Assembly: GCA_963965975.1 (NCBI GenBank)
Contig: OZ014412.1
Span: forward strand, 12,600,849-12,664,848
Direction of reading: 5' to 3'
DNA: 64,000 nt
DNA from: Xestospongia bergquistia
Taxonomy: Eukaryota > Porifera > Demospongiae > Haplosclerida > Petrosiidae
The first letter of the stretch is position 1. Every line of letters begins with the position of its first letter. The notes below the pieces were generated by a model. It worked only from the letters and a program-made list of their open reading frames with translations. It made no database searches and had not been told where the DNA came from. Of the stretch, positions 39,074 through 51,800 are shown in pieces. The position numbers and the translations under genes are program-made.

Positions 39074-40217
39074 CTGTTATTAACAGTTTAGTAGGTAGGT
39101 TTGCATTAGCACTCTAAAGTCTTTAAATTAAAGACTTTAGAAGGTTTAGACTATTGAGTGAAGTTAATAAAGTAAACAGCTCAGTCTAATGGACTCTATG
39201 GGACTAACTAAATGAACTCTTATTAACAGTTTAGTAAGTTGGTTTGCATTAACACTCTAAAGTCTTTAAATTAAAGACTTTAGATGATTTAGACTATTGA
39301 GTGAAGTTAATAAAGTAAACAGCTCAGTGTAATGGACTCTATTGGACTAACTAAATGAACTGTTATTAACAGTTTAGTAAGTTTGTTTGCATTAACACTC
39401 TAAAGTCTTTAAATTAAAGACTTTAGAAGGTTTAGACTATTGAGTGAAGTTAATAAAATAAACAGCTCAGTCTAAAGGACTCTATGGGACTAACTAAGTA
39501 AACTGTTATTAACAGTTTAGTAAGTTTGTTTGCATTAACACTCTAAAGTCTTTAAATTAAAGACTTTAGAAGGTTTAGACTATTGAGTGAAGTTAATAAA
39601 GTAAACAGCTCAGTCTAAAGGACTCTATGGGACTAAGTAAATAAACTGTTATTAACAGTTTAGTAAGTTGGTTTGCCTTAACAATCTAAAGTCTTTAAAT
39701 TAAAGACTTTAGAAGGTTTAGACTATTGATTGAAGTTAATAAAATAAACAGCTCAGTCTAATGGACTCTAAGGGACTACCTAAATGAACTTTTATTAACA
39801 GTTTAGTAAGTTGGTTTGCATTAACACTCTAAAGTCTTTAAGTTAAAGACTTTAGAAGGTTTAGACTATTGAGTGAAGTTAATAAAGTAAACAGCTCAGT
39901 CTAAAGGACTCTATGGGACTAACTAAATAAACTGTTATTACCAGTTTAGTAAGTTGGTTTGCCTTAACACTCTAAAGTCTTTAATTTAAAGACTTTAGAG
40001 GGTTTAGACTATTGAGTGAAGTTAATAAAGTAATCAGCTCACTCTAAAGGACTCTATGGGACTAACTAAATAAACTGTTATTAACAGTTTAGTAAGTTGG
40101 TTTGCATTAACACTCTAAAGTCTTTAAAACAAAGACTTTAGAAGGTTGAAACTATTGAGTGAAGTTAATAAAGTAAACAGCTCAGTCTAAAGGACTCTAT
40201 GGGACTAACTAAATAAA

Positions 40218-40360
40218 CTGTTATTAACAGTTTAGTAAGGTGGTTTGCCTTAACACTCTAAAGTCTTTAAATTAAAGACTTTAGAAGGTTTAGACTATTG
40301 ATTGAAGTTAACAAAGTCAACAGCTTAGTCTAATGGACTCTAAGGCACTAACTAAATGAA
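40218..40360 (+). repeat. Representative D-type monomer
   Basis: This copy is 143 bp. Diagnostic bases are aaggtggtttgcc near the start, gttaacaaagtcaacagc, cttagtc, ctctaaggcac, and an end leading into gaattg (the usual c of the next monomer is t). A frequent successor is a monomer with a 2-bp deletion, gcattacactc for gcattaacactc. Other copies lie near 5,155, 7,010, 12,440, 28,365, 34,790 and 46,085. Confidence 0.75.
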
Positions 40361-43300
40361 TTGTTATTAACAGTTTAGTAAGTTTGTTTGCATTAACACT
40401 CTAAAGTCTTTAAATTAAAGACTTTAGAAGGTTTAGACTATTGAGTGAAGTTAATAAAGTAAACAGCTAAGTCTAAACGACTCTATGGGACTAAATAAAT
40501 AAACTGTTATTAACAGTTTAGTAAGTTTGTTTGCATTAAGACTCTTCAGTCTTTAAATTAAAGACTTTAGAAGGTTTAGACTATTGAGTGAAGTTAATAA
40601 AATAAACAGCTAAGTCTAAACGACTCTATGGGACTAAATAAATAAACTGTTATTAACAGTTTTGTAAGTTGGTTTGTATTAACAATCTAAAGTCTTTAAA
40701 TTAAAGACTTTAGAAGGTTTAGACTATTGAGTGAAGTTAATAAAGTAAACAGCTCAGTCTAAACGAGTCTATGGGACTAACTAAAAAAAACTGTTATTAA
40801 CAGTTTAGTAAGTTGGTTCGCATTAACACTCTAAAGTCTTTAAATTAAAGACTTTAGAAGGTTTAGACTATTGAGTGAAGTTAACAAAGTAAACAGCTCA
40901 GTCTAATGGACTCTATGAGACTAACTAAATGAACTGTTATTAACAGTTTAGTAAGTTTGTTTGCATTAATTCTCTAAAGTCTTTAAATTAAAGACTTTAG
41001 AAGGTTTAGACTATTGATTGAAGTTAACAAAGTAAACAGCTCAGTCTAAAGGACTCTAAGGGACTAACTAAATAAACTGTTATTAACAGTTTAGTAAGTT
41101 GGTTTGTATTAACACTTTAAAGTCTTGAAATTAAAGACTTTAGAAGTTTTAGACTATTGATTGAAGTTAACAAAGTAAACAGCTCAGTCTAAAGGACTCT
41201 ATGGGAGTAACTAAAAAAACTGTTATTAACAGTTTAGTAAGTTGGTTTGTATTAACACTCTAAAGTCTTTAAATTAAAGACTTTAAAAATATTAGACTAT
41301 TGATTGAAGTTAACAAAGTAAACAGCTCAGTCTAATGGACTCTATGGGACTAACTAAATGAACTGTTATTAACAGTTTAGTAAGTTGGTTTTCATTGACA
41401 CTCTACAGTCTTTAAATTGAAGACTTTAGATGATTTAGACTATTGAGTGAAGTTAATAAAGTAAACAGCTCATTGTAACGCACTCTATTGGACTAACTAA
41501 ATGAACTGTTATTAACAGTTTAGTAAGTTAGTTTGCATTAGCACTCTCAAGTCTTTAAATTAAAGACTTTAGAAGGTTTAGACTATTGAGTGAAGTTAAT
41601 AAAATAAACAGCTCAGTCAAAAGGACTCTATGGGACTAACTAAGTAAACTGTTATTAACAGTTTAGTAAGTTTGTTTGCATTAAGACTCTAAAGTCTTTA
41701 AATTAAAGACTTTAGAAGTTTTAGACTATTGAGTGAAGTTAATAAAGTAAACAGCTCAGTCTAAAGGACTCTATGGGACTAAGTAAATAAAGTGTTATTA
41801 ACTGTTTAGTAAGTTGGTTTGCCTTAACACTCTAAAGTCTTTAAATTAAAGACTCTAGAAGTTTTAGACTATTGAGTGAAGTTAATAAAGTAATCAGCTC
41901 AGTCTAAAGGACTCTATGGGACTAACTAAATAAACTGTTATTAACAGTTTAGTAAGTTGGTTTGCATTAACACTCTAAAGTCTTTAAATTAAAGACTTTA
42001 GAAGGTTGAGAATATTGAGTGAAGTTAATAAAGTAAACAGCTCAGTCTAAAGGACTCTATGGGACTAACTAAATAAACTGTTACTAACAGTTTAGTTAGG
42101 TGGTTTGCCTTAACACTCTAAAGTCTTTAAATTAAAGACTTTAGAAGGTTTAGACTATTGATTGAAGTTAACAAAGTCAACAGCTTAGTTTAATGGACTC
42201 TAAGGCACTAACTAAATGAATTGTTATTAACAGTTTAGTAAGTTTGTTTGCATTAACACTCTAAACTCTTTAAATTAAAGACTTTAGAAGGTTTAGACTA
42301 TTGAGTTAAGTTAATAAAGTAAACAGCTCAGTCTAAAGGACTCTATGGGACTAACTAAATAAACTGATACTAACAGTTTAGTAAGTTGGTTTGTATTAAC
42401 ACTCTAAAGTCTTTAAATTAAAGACTTTAGAAGGTTTAGACTATTGAGTGAAGTTAATAAAGTAAACAGCTCAGTCTAATGGACTCTATGGGACTAACTA
42501 AATAAACTGTTATTAACAGTTTAGTAAGTTGGTTTGTATTAACACTCTAAAGTCTTTAAATTAAAGACTTTAGAAGGTTTAGCCTATTGAGTGAAGTTAA
42601 TAAAGTAAACAGCTCAGTCTAAAGGACTCTATGGGACTAACTAAATAAACTGTTATTAACAGTTTAGTAAGTTGGTTTGCCTTAACACTCTAAAGTCTTT
42701 AAATTAAAGACTTTAGAAGGTTGAGACTATTGATTGAAGTTAACAAAGTCAACAGCTTAGTCAAATGGACTCTAAGGCACTAACTAAATGAATTGTTATT
42801 AACCGTTTAGTAAGTTTGTTTGCGTTACACTCTAAAGTCTTTAAATTAAAGACTTTAGAAGGTTTAAACTATTGAGTGAAGTTAATAAAGTAAACAGATC
42901 AGTCTAAACGAGTCTCTGGGACTAACTAAATAAACTGTTATTAACAGTTCAGTAAGTTGGTTTGCCTTAACACTCTAAAGTCTGTAAATTAAAGACTTTA
43001 GAAGGTTTTGACTATTGATTGAAGTTAACAAAGTAAAAAGCTCAGTCTAATGGACTCTATGGGACTAACTAAATGAACCGTTATTAACAGTTTAGTAAGT
43101 TGGTTTGCATTAACACTCTAAAGTCTTTAAATTAAAGACTTTAGAAGGTTTAGACTATTGAGTGAAGTTAATAAAGTAAACAGCTCAGTCTAAAGGACTC
43201 TCTGGGACTAACTAAATAAACTGTTATTAACAGTTAGTAAGTTTGTTTGCATTAACACTCTAAAGTCTTTAAATTATAGACTTTAGAAGGTTTAGACTAT

Positions 43301-46300
43301 TTATTGAAGTTAACAAAGTAAGCAGCTCAGTCTAAAGGACTATATGGGACTAACTAAATAAACTGTTATTAACACTTTAGTAAGTTGGTTTGTATTAACA
43401 CTCTAAAGTTTTTAAATTAAAGACTTTAGAAGGTTTAGACTATTGATTGAAGTTAACAAAGTAAACACCTCAGATAATGGACTCTATGGGACTAACTAAA
43501 TGAACTGTTATTAACAGTTTAGTAAGTTGGTTTGCATTAACACTCTACAGTCTTTAAATTAAAGACTTTAGATGATTTAGACTATTGAGTGAAGTTAATA
43601 AAGTAAACAGCTCAGTGTAACTGACTCTATTGGACTAACTAAATGAACTGTTATTAACAGTTTAGTAAGTTGGCTTGCATTAACACTCTAAAGTCTTTAA
43701 ATTAAAGACTTTAGAAGGTTTAGACTATTGAGTGAAGTTAATAAAGTAAACAGCTCAGTCTAAAGGACTCTATGGGACTAACTAAATAAACTGTTATCAA
43801 CAGTTTAGTAAGATGGTTTGTATTAACACTCTAAAGTCTTTAAATTAAAGACTTTAGAAGGTTTAGACTATTGAATGAAGTAAATAAAGTAAACAGCTCA
43901 GTCTAAAGGACTCTATGGTACTAACTAAATAAACTGTTATTAACAGTTTAGTAAGTTGGTTTACATTAACACTCTAAAGTCTTTAAATTAAAGACTTTAG
44001 AAGGTTTAGACTATTGAGTGAAGTTCATAAATTAAACAGCTCAGTCTAAAGGACTCTATGGGACTAACTAAATAAACTGTTATTAACAGTTTAGTAGGTT
44101 GGTTTGCATTAACACTCTAAAGTCTTTAAATTAAAGACTTTAGAAGGTTTAGACTATTGATTGAAGTTAACAAAGTAAAAAGCTCAGTCTAATGGACTGT
44201 ATGGGACAGACTAAATGAACTCTTATTAACAGTTTAGTAAGTTGGTTTGCATTAACACTCTAAAGTCTTTAAATTAAAGACTTTAGATGATTTAGAGTAT
44301 TGAGTGAAGTTAATAAAGTAAACAGCACAGTGTAATGGACTCTATTGGACTAACTAAATAAACTGTTATTAACAGTTTAGTAAGTTGGTTTGCATTAAAA
44401 CTCTAAAGTCTTTAAAATAAAGACTTTAGATGACTTAGACTATTGAGTGAAGTTATTAAAGTAAACAGCTCAGTATAATGGACTCTATTGGACTAACTAA
44501 ATGAACTGTTATTAACAGTTTAGTAAGTTTGTTTGCATTAACACACCAAAGTCTTTAAATTAAAGACTTTAGAAGGTTTAGACTATTGAGTGAAGTTAAT
44601 AAAGTAAACAGCTCAGTCTAAAGGACTCTATGGGACTAACTAAATAAACTGTTATTAACAGTTTAGTAAGTTTGTTTGCATTAACACTCTAAAGTCTTTA
44701 AATTAATGACTTTAGAAGGTTTAGACTATTGAGTGAAGTTAATAAAGTAAACAGCTCAGTCTAAAGGACTCTATGGGACTAAGTAAATAAACTGTTATTA
44801 ACAGTTTAGTAAGTTGGTTTGCCTTAACGCTCTAAAGTCTTTAAATTAAAGACTTTAGAATGTCTAGACTATTGATTGAAGTTAACAAAGTAAACAGCTC
44901 AGTCTAAAGGACTCTATGGGACTAACAAAATAAACTGTTATTAACAGTTTAGTAAGGTGGTTTGCCTTAAAACTCTAAAGTCTTTAAATTAAAGACTTTA
45001 GAAGGTTTAGACTATTGATTGAAGTTAACAAAGTCAACAGCTTAGTCTAATGGACTCTAAGGCACTAACTAAATGAATTGTTATTAACAGTTTAGTAACT
45101 TGGTTTGCATTAACACTCTAAGTCTTTAAATTAAAGACTTCATAAGGTTTAGACTATTGAGTGAAGTTAATAAAGTAAACAGCTCAGTCTAAAGGACTCT
45201 ATGGGACAAAGTAAATAAACTGTTATTAACAGTTTAGGAAGTTGGTTTGCATTAACACTCTAAAGTCTTTAAATTAAAGACTTTAGAAGGTTTAGACTAT
45301 TGAGTGAAGTTCATAAATTAAACAGCTCCGTGTAAAGGACTCTATGGGAGTAACTAAATAAACTGTTATTAACAGTTTAGTAAGTTGGTTTGTATTAACA
45401 CTCTAAAGTCTTTAAATTAAAGACTTTAGAAGGTTTAGACTATTGAGTGAAGTTAATAAAGTAAACAGCTCAGTCTAAAGGACTCTATGGGACTAACTAA
45501 CTAAACTGTTATTAACAGTTTTGTAAGTTGGTTAGCATTAAGCCACTAAAGTCTTTAAATTGAAGACTTAAGAAAGTTTAGACTATTGATTGAAGTTAAC
45601 AAAGTAAAAAGCTTAGTCTAATGGACTCTATGGGACTAACTAAGTGAACTGTTATTAACAGTTTAGTAAGTTTGTTTGCATTGACACTCTAAAGTCTTTA
45701 AATTAAAGACTTCAGAAGTTTTAGACTATTGAGTGAAGTTAATAAAGTAAACAGCTCAGTCTAAAGGACTCTATGGGACTAACTAAATAAACTGTTATTA
45801 ACAGTTTAGTAAGTTGGTTTGTATTAACACTCTAAAGTGTTTAAACTAAAGACTTTAGAAGGTTTAGACTATTGAGTGAAGTTAATAAAGTAAACAGCTC
45901 AGTCTAAAGGACTCTATGGGACTAACTAAATAAACTGTTATTAACAGTTTAGTAAGTTGCTTTGCATTAACACTCTAAAGTCTTTAAATTAAAGACTTTA
46001 GAAGGTTTAGACTATTGAATGAAGTTAATAAAGTAAACAGCTCAGTCTAAAGGACTCTATGGGACTAACTAAATAAACTGTTATTAACAGTTTAGTAAGG
46101 TGGTTTGCCTTAACACGCTAAAGTCTTTAAATTAAAGACTTTAGAAGGTTTAGACTATTGATTGAAGATAACAAAGTCAACAGCTTAGTCTAATGGACTC
46201 TAAGGCACTAACTAAACGAATTGTTATTAACAGTTTAGTAAGTTTGTTTTGCATTACACTCTAAAGTCTTTAAATTAAAGACTTTAGAAGGTTTAGACTA

Positions 46301-48829
46301 TTGAGTGAAATTAATAAAGTAAACAGCTCAGTCTAATGGACTCTATGGGACTATCTAAATAAACTGTTATTAACAGTTTAATAAGTTGGTTAGCATTAAG
46401 CCACTAAAGTCTTTAAATTAAAGACTTTAGAAGGTTTAGACCATTGAGTGAAGTTAATAAAGTAAACAGCTCAGTCTAAAGGACTCTATGTGACTAACAA
46501 AGTAAACTGTTATTAACAGTTTTGTAAGTTGCTTTTCCCTTAACACTCTAAAGTCTTTAAAATAAAGACTTTAAAAGTTTAGACTATTGATTGAAGTTAA
46601 CAAAGTAAACAGCTCAGTCTAAACGACTCTATGGGACTAACTAAATAAACTGCTATTAACAGTTTAAAAAGTTCGTTTGTATTAACACTCTAAAGTCTTT
46701 AAATTAATGACTTTAGAAGGTTTAGACTATTAAGTGAAGTTCATAGAGTAAACATCTCAGTCTAAAGGACTCTATGGGACTAAATAAATAAACTGTTATT
46801 AACAGTTTAGTAAGTTGGTTTGCCTTAATACTCTAAAGTCTTTAAATTAAAGACTTTAGATGGTTTAGACTATTGAGTGAAGTTAATAAAGTAAACAGCT
46901 CTGTCTATAGGACTCTATGGGACTAACTAGATAAACTGTTATTAACAGTTTAGTAAGTTTCTTTGCCTTAACACTCTAAAGTCTTTAAATTAAAGACTTT
47001 AGAAGGTTTAGACTATTGAGTGAATTTAGTAAAGTAAACAGCTCAGTCTAAAGGACTCTATGGGACTAACAAAATAAAATGTTATTAACAGTTTAGTAAG
47101 TTGGTTTGCCTTAACGCTCTAAAGTCTTTAAATTAAAGACTTTAGAAGGTTTAGACTATTGATTGAAGTTAACATAGTAAACAGCTCAGTCTAATGGGCT
47201 CTAAGGCACTAACAAAATGAATTGTTATTAACAGTTTAGTAAGTTCGTTTGCATTACACTCTAAAGTCTTTAAATTAAAGACTTTAGAAGGTTTAGATTA
47301 TTGAGTGAAGTTAATAAAGTAAACAGCTCAGTCTAAAGGACTCTATGGGACTAACTAAATAAACTGTTATTAACAGTTTAGTAAGTTGGTTTGCATTAAC
47401 ACTCTAAAGTCTTTAAATTAAAGACTTTAGAAGGTTTAGACTATTGAGTGAAGTTAATAAAGTAAAAAGCTCAGTCTAAACGACTCTATGGGACTAACTA
47501 AATAAAATGTTATTAACGGTTTTGTAAGTTGGTTTGCATTAACACTCTAAACTCTTTAAATTAAAGACTTTATAAGGTTTAGACTATTGAGTGAAGTTAA
47601 TAAAGTAATCAGCTCAGTCTAAAGGAATCTGTGGGACTAACTAAATAAACTGTTATTAACAGTTTAGTAAGTTGGTTTTGCCTTAACAATCTAAAGTCTT
47701 TAAATTAAAGACTTTAGAAGGTTTAGACTATTGATTGAAGTTAATAAAGTAAACAGCTCAGTCTAATGGACTCTAAGGGACTAACTAAATGAACTGTTAT
47801 TAACAGTTTAGTAGGTTTGTTTGTATTAACACTCTAAAGTCTTTAAATTATAGACTTTAGAAGGTTTAGACTATTGAGTGAAGTTAATAAAGTATACAGC
47901 TCAGTCTAAAAAACTCTATAGGACTAACTAAATAAACTGTTATTAACAGTTTAGTAAGTTTGTTAGCATTAAGCCACTAAAGTCTTTAAATTGAAGACTT
48001 TAGAAAGTTTAGACTATTGATTGAAGTTAACAAAGTAAAAAGCTCAGTCTAATGGACTCTATTGGACTAACTAAATGAACTGTTATTAACAGTTTAGTAA
48101 GATTGTTTGCATTAACGCTCGAAAGTCTTTATATTAAACACTTCAGAAGTTTTAGACTATTGAGTGAAGTTAATAAAGTAAACAGCTCAGTCTAAAGGAC
48201 TCTATGGGACTAACTAAATAAACTGTTAGTAACAGTTTAGTAAGTTGGTTTGTATTAACACTCTAAAGTCTTTAAATTAAAGACTTTAGAAGGTTTAGAC
48301 TATTGAGTGAAGTTAATAAAGTAATCAGCTCAGTCTAAAGGACTCTATGGGACTAACTAAATAAACTGTTATTAACAGTTTAGTAAGTTGGTTTGCATTA
48401 ACACTCTAAAGTCTTTAAATTAAAGACTTTAGAAGGTTTAGACTATTGAGTGAAGTTAATAAAGTAAACAGCTCAGTCTAAAGGACTCTATGGGACTAAC
48501 TAAATAAAGTGTTACTTATAGTTTAGTAAGGTGGTTTGCCTTAACACTCAAAAGTCTTTAAATTAAAGACTTTAGAAGGTTGAGACTATTGATTGAAGTT
48601 AACAAAGTCAACAGCTTAGTCTAATGGACTCTAAGGCACTAACTAACTGAATTGTTATTAACAGTTTAGTAAGTTTGTTTGCATTACACTCTAAAGTCTT
48701 TAAATTAAAGACTTTAGAAGGTTTAAACTATTGAGTGAAGTTAATAAAGTAAACAGCTCAGTCTAAACTACTCTATGGGACTAACTAAATAAACTGCTAT
48801 TAACAGTTCAGTAAGTTGGTTTGCCTTAA

Positions 48830-51800
48830 CTCTCTAAAGTCTTTAAATTAAAGACTTTAGAAGGTTTAGACTATTGATTAAAGTTAACAAAGTCAGCAGC
48901 TTAGTCTAATGGACTCTAAGGCACTAACTAAATGAATTGTTATTAAAAGTTTAGTAAGTTTGTTTGCATTACACTCTAAAGTCTTTAAATTAAAGACTTT
49001 AGAAAGTTTAGACTATTGAGTGAAATTAATAAAGTAAACAGCTCAGTCTAAAGGACTCTATGGGACTAACTAAATAAACTGTTATTAACAGTTTAGTAAG
49101 TTGGTTAGCATTAAGCCACTAAAGTCTTCAAATTAAAGACTTTAGATGGTTTAGACCATTGAGTGAAGTTAATAAAGTAAACGGCTCAGTCTAAAGGACT
49201 CTATGGGACGAACAAAACAAACTGTTATTAACAGTTTTGTAAGTTGCTTTGCCTTAACACTCTAAAGTCTTTAAACTAAAGACTTTAGAAGGTTTACACT
49301 ATTGATTGAAGTTAACAAAGTAAACAGCTCAGTCTAAACGACTCTATGGGACTAACTAAATAAACTGCTATTAACAGTTTAGTAAGTTGGTTTGCATTAA
49401 CACTCTAAAGTTTTTAAATTAATGACTTTAGAAGGTTTAGACTATTAAGTGAAGTTCATAGTGTAAACAGTTCAGTCTAAAGGACTCTATGGGACTAAAT
49501 AAATAAACTGTTATTAACAGTTTAGTAAGTTCGTTTGCCTTAATACTCTAAAGTCTTTTAATTAAAGATTTTAGAAGGTTTAGACTATTGAGTGAAGTTA
49601 ATAAAGTAAACAGCTCATTCTATAGGACTCTAGGGGACTAACTAAATAAACTGTTATTAACAGTTTAGTAGGTTTCTTTGCCTTAACACTCTAAAGTCTT
49701 TAAATTAAAGACTTTAGAAGGTTTAGACTATTGAGTGAAGTTAATAAAGTAAACAGCTCAGTCTAAAGGACTCTATGGGACTAACAAAATAAACTGTTAT
49801 TAACAGTTTAGTAAGTTGGTTTGCTTTAATGCTCTAAAGTCTTTAAATTAAAGACTTTAGAAGGTTTAGACTATTGATTGAAGTGAACAAAGTAAACAGC
49901 TCAGTCTAATGGGCTCTAAGGCACTAACTAAATGAATTGTTATTAACAGTTTAGTAAGTTGGTTTGCATTACACTCTAAATTCTTTAAATTAAAGACTTT
50001 AGAAGGTTTAGATTATTGAGTGAAGTTAATAAAGTAAACAGCTCAGTCTAAACGACTCTATGGGACTAACTAAATAAACTGTTATTAACAGTTTAGTAAG
50101 TTGGTTTGCATAAACACTCTAAAGTCTTTAAATTAAAGACTTTAGAAGGTTTAGACTATTGACTGAAGTTAATAAAGTAAACAGCTCAGTCTAAAGGACT
50201 CTATGGGACTAACTAAATAAACTGTTATTAACGGTTTTGTAAGTTGGTTTCCATTAACACTCTAAACTCTTTAAATTAAAGACTTTATAAGGTTTAGACT
50301 ATTGAGTGAAGTTACTAAAGTAATCAGCTCAGTCTAAAGGAATCTGTGGGACTAACTAAATAAACTGTTATTATCAGTTTAGTAAGTTGGTTTGCCTTAA
50401 TACTCTAAAGTCTTTAAATTAAAGACTTTAGAAGGTTTAGACTATTGATTGAAGTTAATAAAGTAAACAGCTCAGTCTAATGGACTCTAAGGGACTAACT
50501 AAATGAACTGTTATTAACAGTTTAGTAGGTTGGTTTGCATTAACACTCTAAAGTCTTTAAATTAAAGACTTTAGAAGGTTTAGACTATTGATTGAAGTTA
50601 ACAAAGTAAACAGCTCAGTCTAATGGACTCTATGGGACTAACTAAATAAACTGTTATTAACAGTTTAGTAAGTGGGTTTATATTAACTCTCTACAGTCTT
50701 TAAATTAAACACTTTAGATGCTTTAGACTATTGAGTGAAGTTAATAAATAAACACCTCAGTCTAATGGACTCTATTGGACTAACTAAAAGAACAGTTTTG
50801 AAAGTTGGTTTGCGTTAACACTCTAAAGTATTTAAATTAAAGACTTTAGAAGGTTTAGACTATTGATTGAAGTTAACAAAGAAAAAAGCTCAGTCTAATG
50901 GACTCTATGGGACTAACTAAATGAACTGTTATTAACAGTTTAGTAAGATGGTTTGCATTAACACTCTAAAGTCTTTAAATTAAAGACTTCAGAAGTTTTA
51001 GACTATTGAGTGAAGTTAATAAAGTAAACAGCTCAGTCTAAAGGACTCTATGGGACTAACTAAATAAACTGTTATTAACAGTTTAGTAAGTTGGTTTGTA
51101 TTAACACTCTAAAGTTTTTAAATTAAAGACTTTAGAAGGTTTAGACTATTGAGTGAAGTTAATAAAGTAAACAGCTCAGTCTAAAGGACTCTATGGGACT
51201 AACTAAATAAACTGTTATTAACAGTTTAGTAAGTTGGTTTGCATTAACACTCTAAAGTCTTTAAATTAAAGACTTTAGAAGGTTTAGACTATTGAGTGAA
51301 GTTAATAAAGTAAACAGCTCAGTCTAAAGGACTCTATGGGACTAACTAAATAAAATGTTATTAACAGTTTAGTAAGTTGGTTTGCATTAACACTCTAAAG
51401 TCTTTAAATTAAAGACTTTAGAAGGTTTAGACTATTGATTGAAGTTAACAAAGTCAACAGCTTAGTCTAATGGACTCTAAGGCACTAACTAAATGAATTG
51501 TTATTAAAAGTTTAGTAAGTTTGTTTGCATTACACTCTAAAGTCTTTAAATTAAAGACTTTAGAATGTTTAGACTATTGAGTGAAATTAATAAAGAAAAC
51601 AGCTAAGTCTAAAGGACTCTATGGGACTAACTAAACAAACTGTTATTAACAGTTTAGTAAGTTGGTTAGCATTAAGCCACTAAAGTCTTCAAATTAAAGA
51701 CTTTAGAAGGTTTAGACCATTGAGTGAAGTTAATAAAGTAAACAGCTCAGTCTAAAGGACTCTATGGGACTAACAAAATAAACTGTTATTAACAGTTTTG

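Larger units (their letters stand above)
37930..45505 (+). repeat. Zone I block c4
   Basis: This is a third near-copy, starting at the point equivalent to about 32,640 in c3. Offsets from c3 are 5289 (ttatgaacag 32787/38076), 5432 (tttaaaac 34691/40123; tcttcag 35111/40543) and 5575 (agatcagtc 37321/42896). The two steps of 143 show single-monomer differences. c4 continues past the end point of c3 into monomers shared with 8,280-10,000 of the first copy (C type with gtaactgac, ttatcaacag, F type), then meets zone II at about 45,506. Confidence 0.78.
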
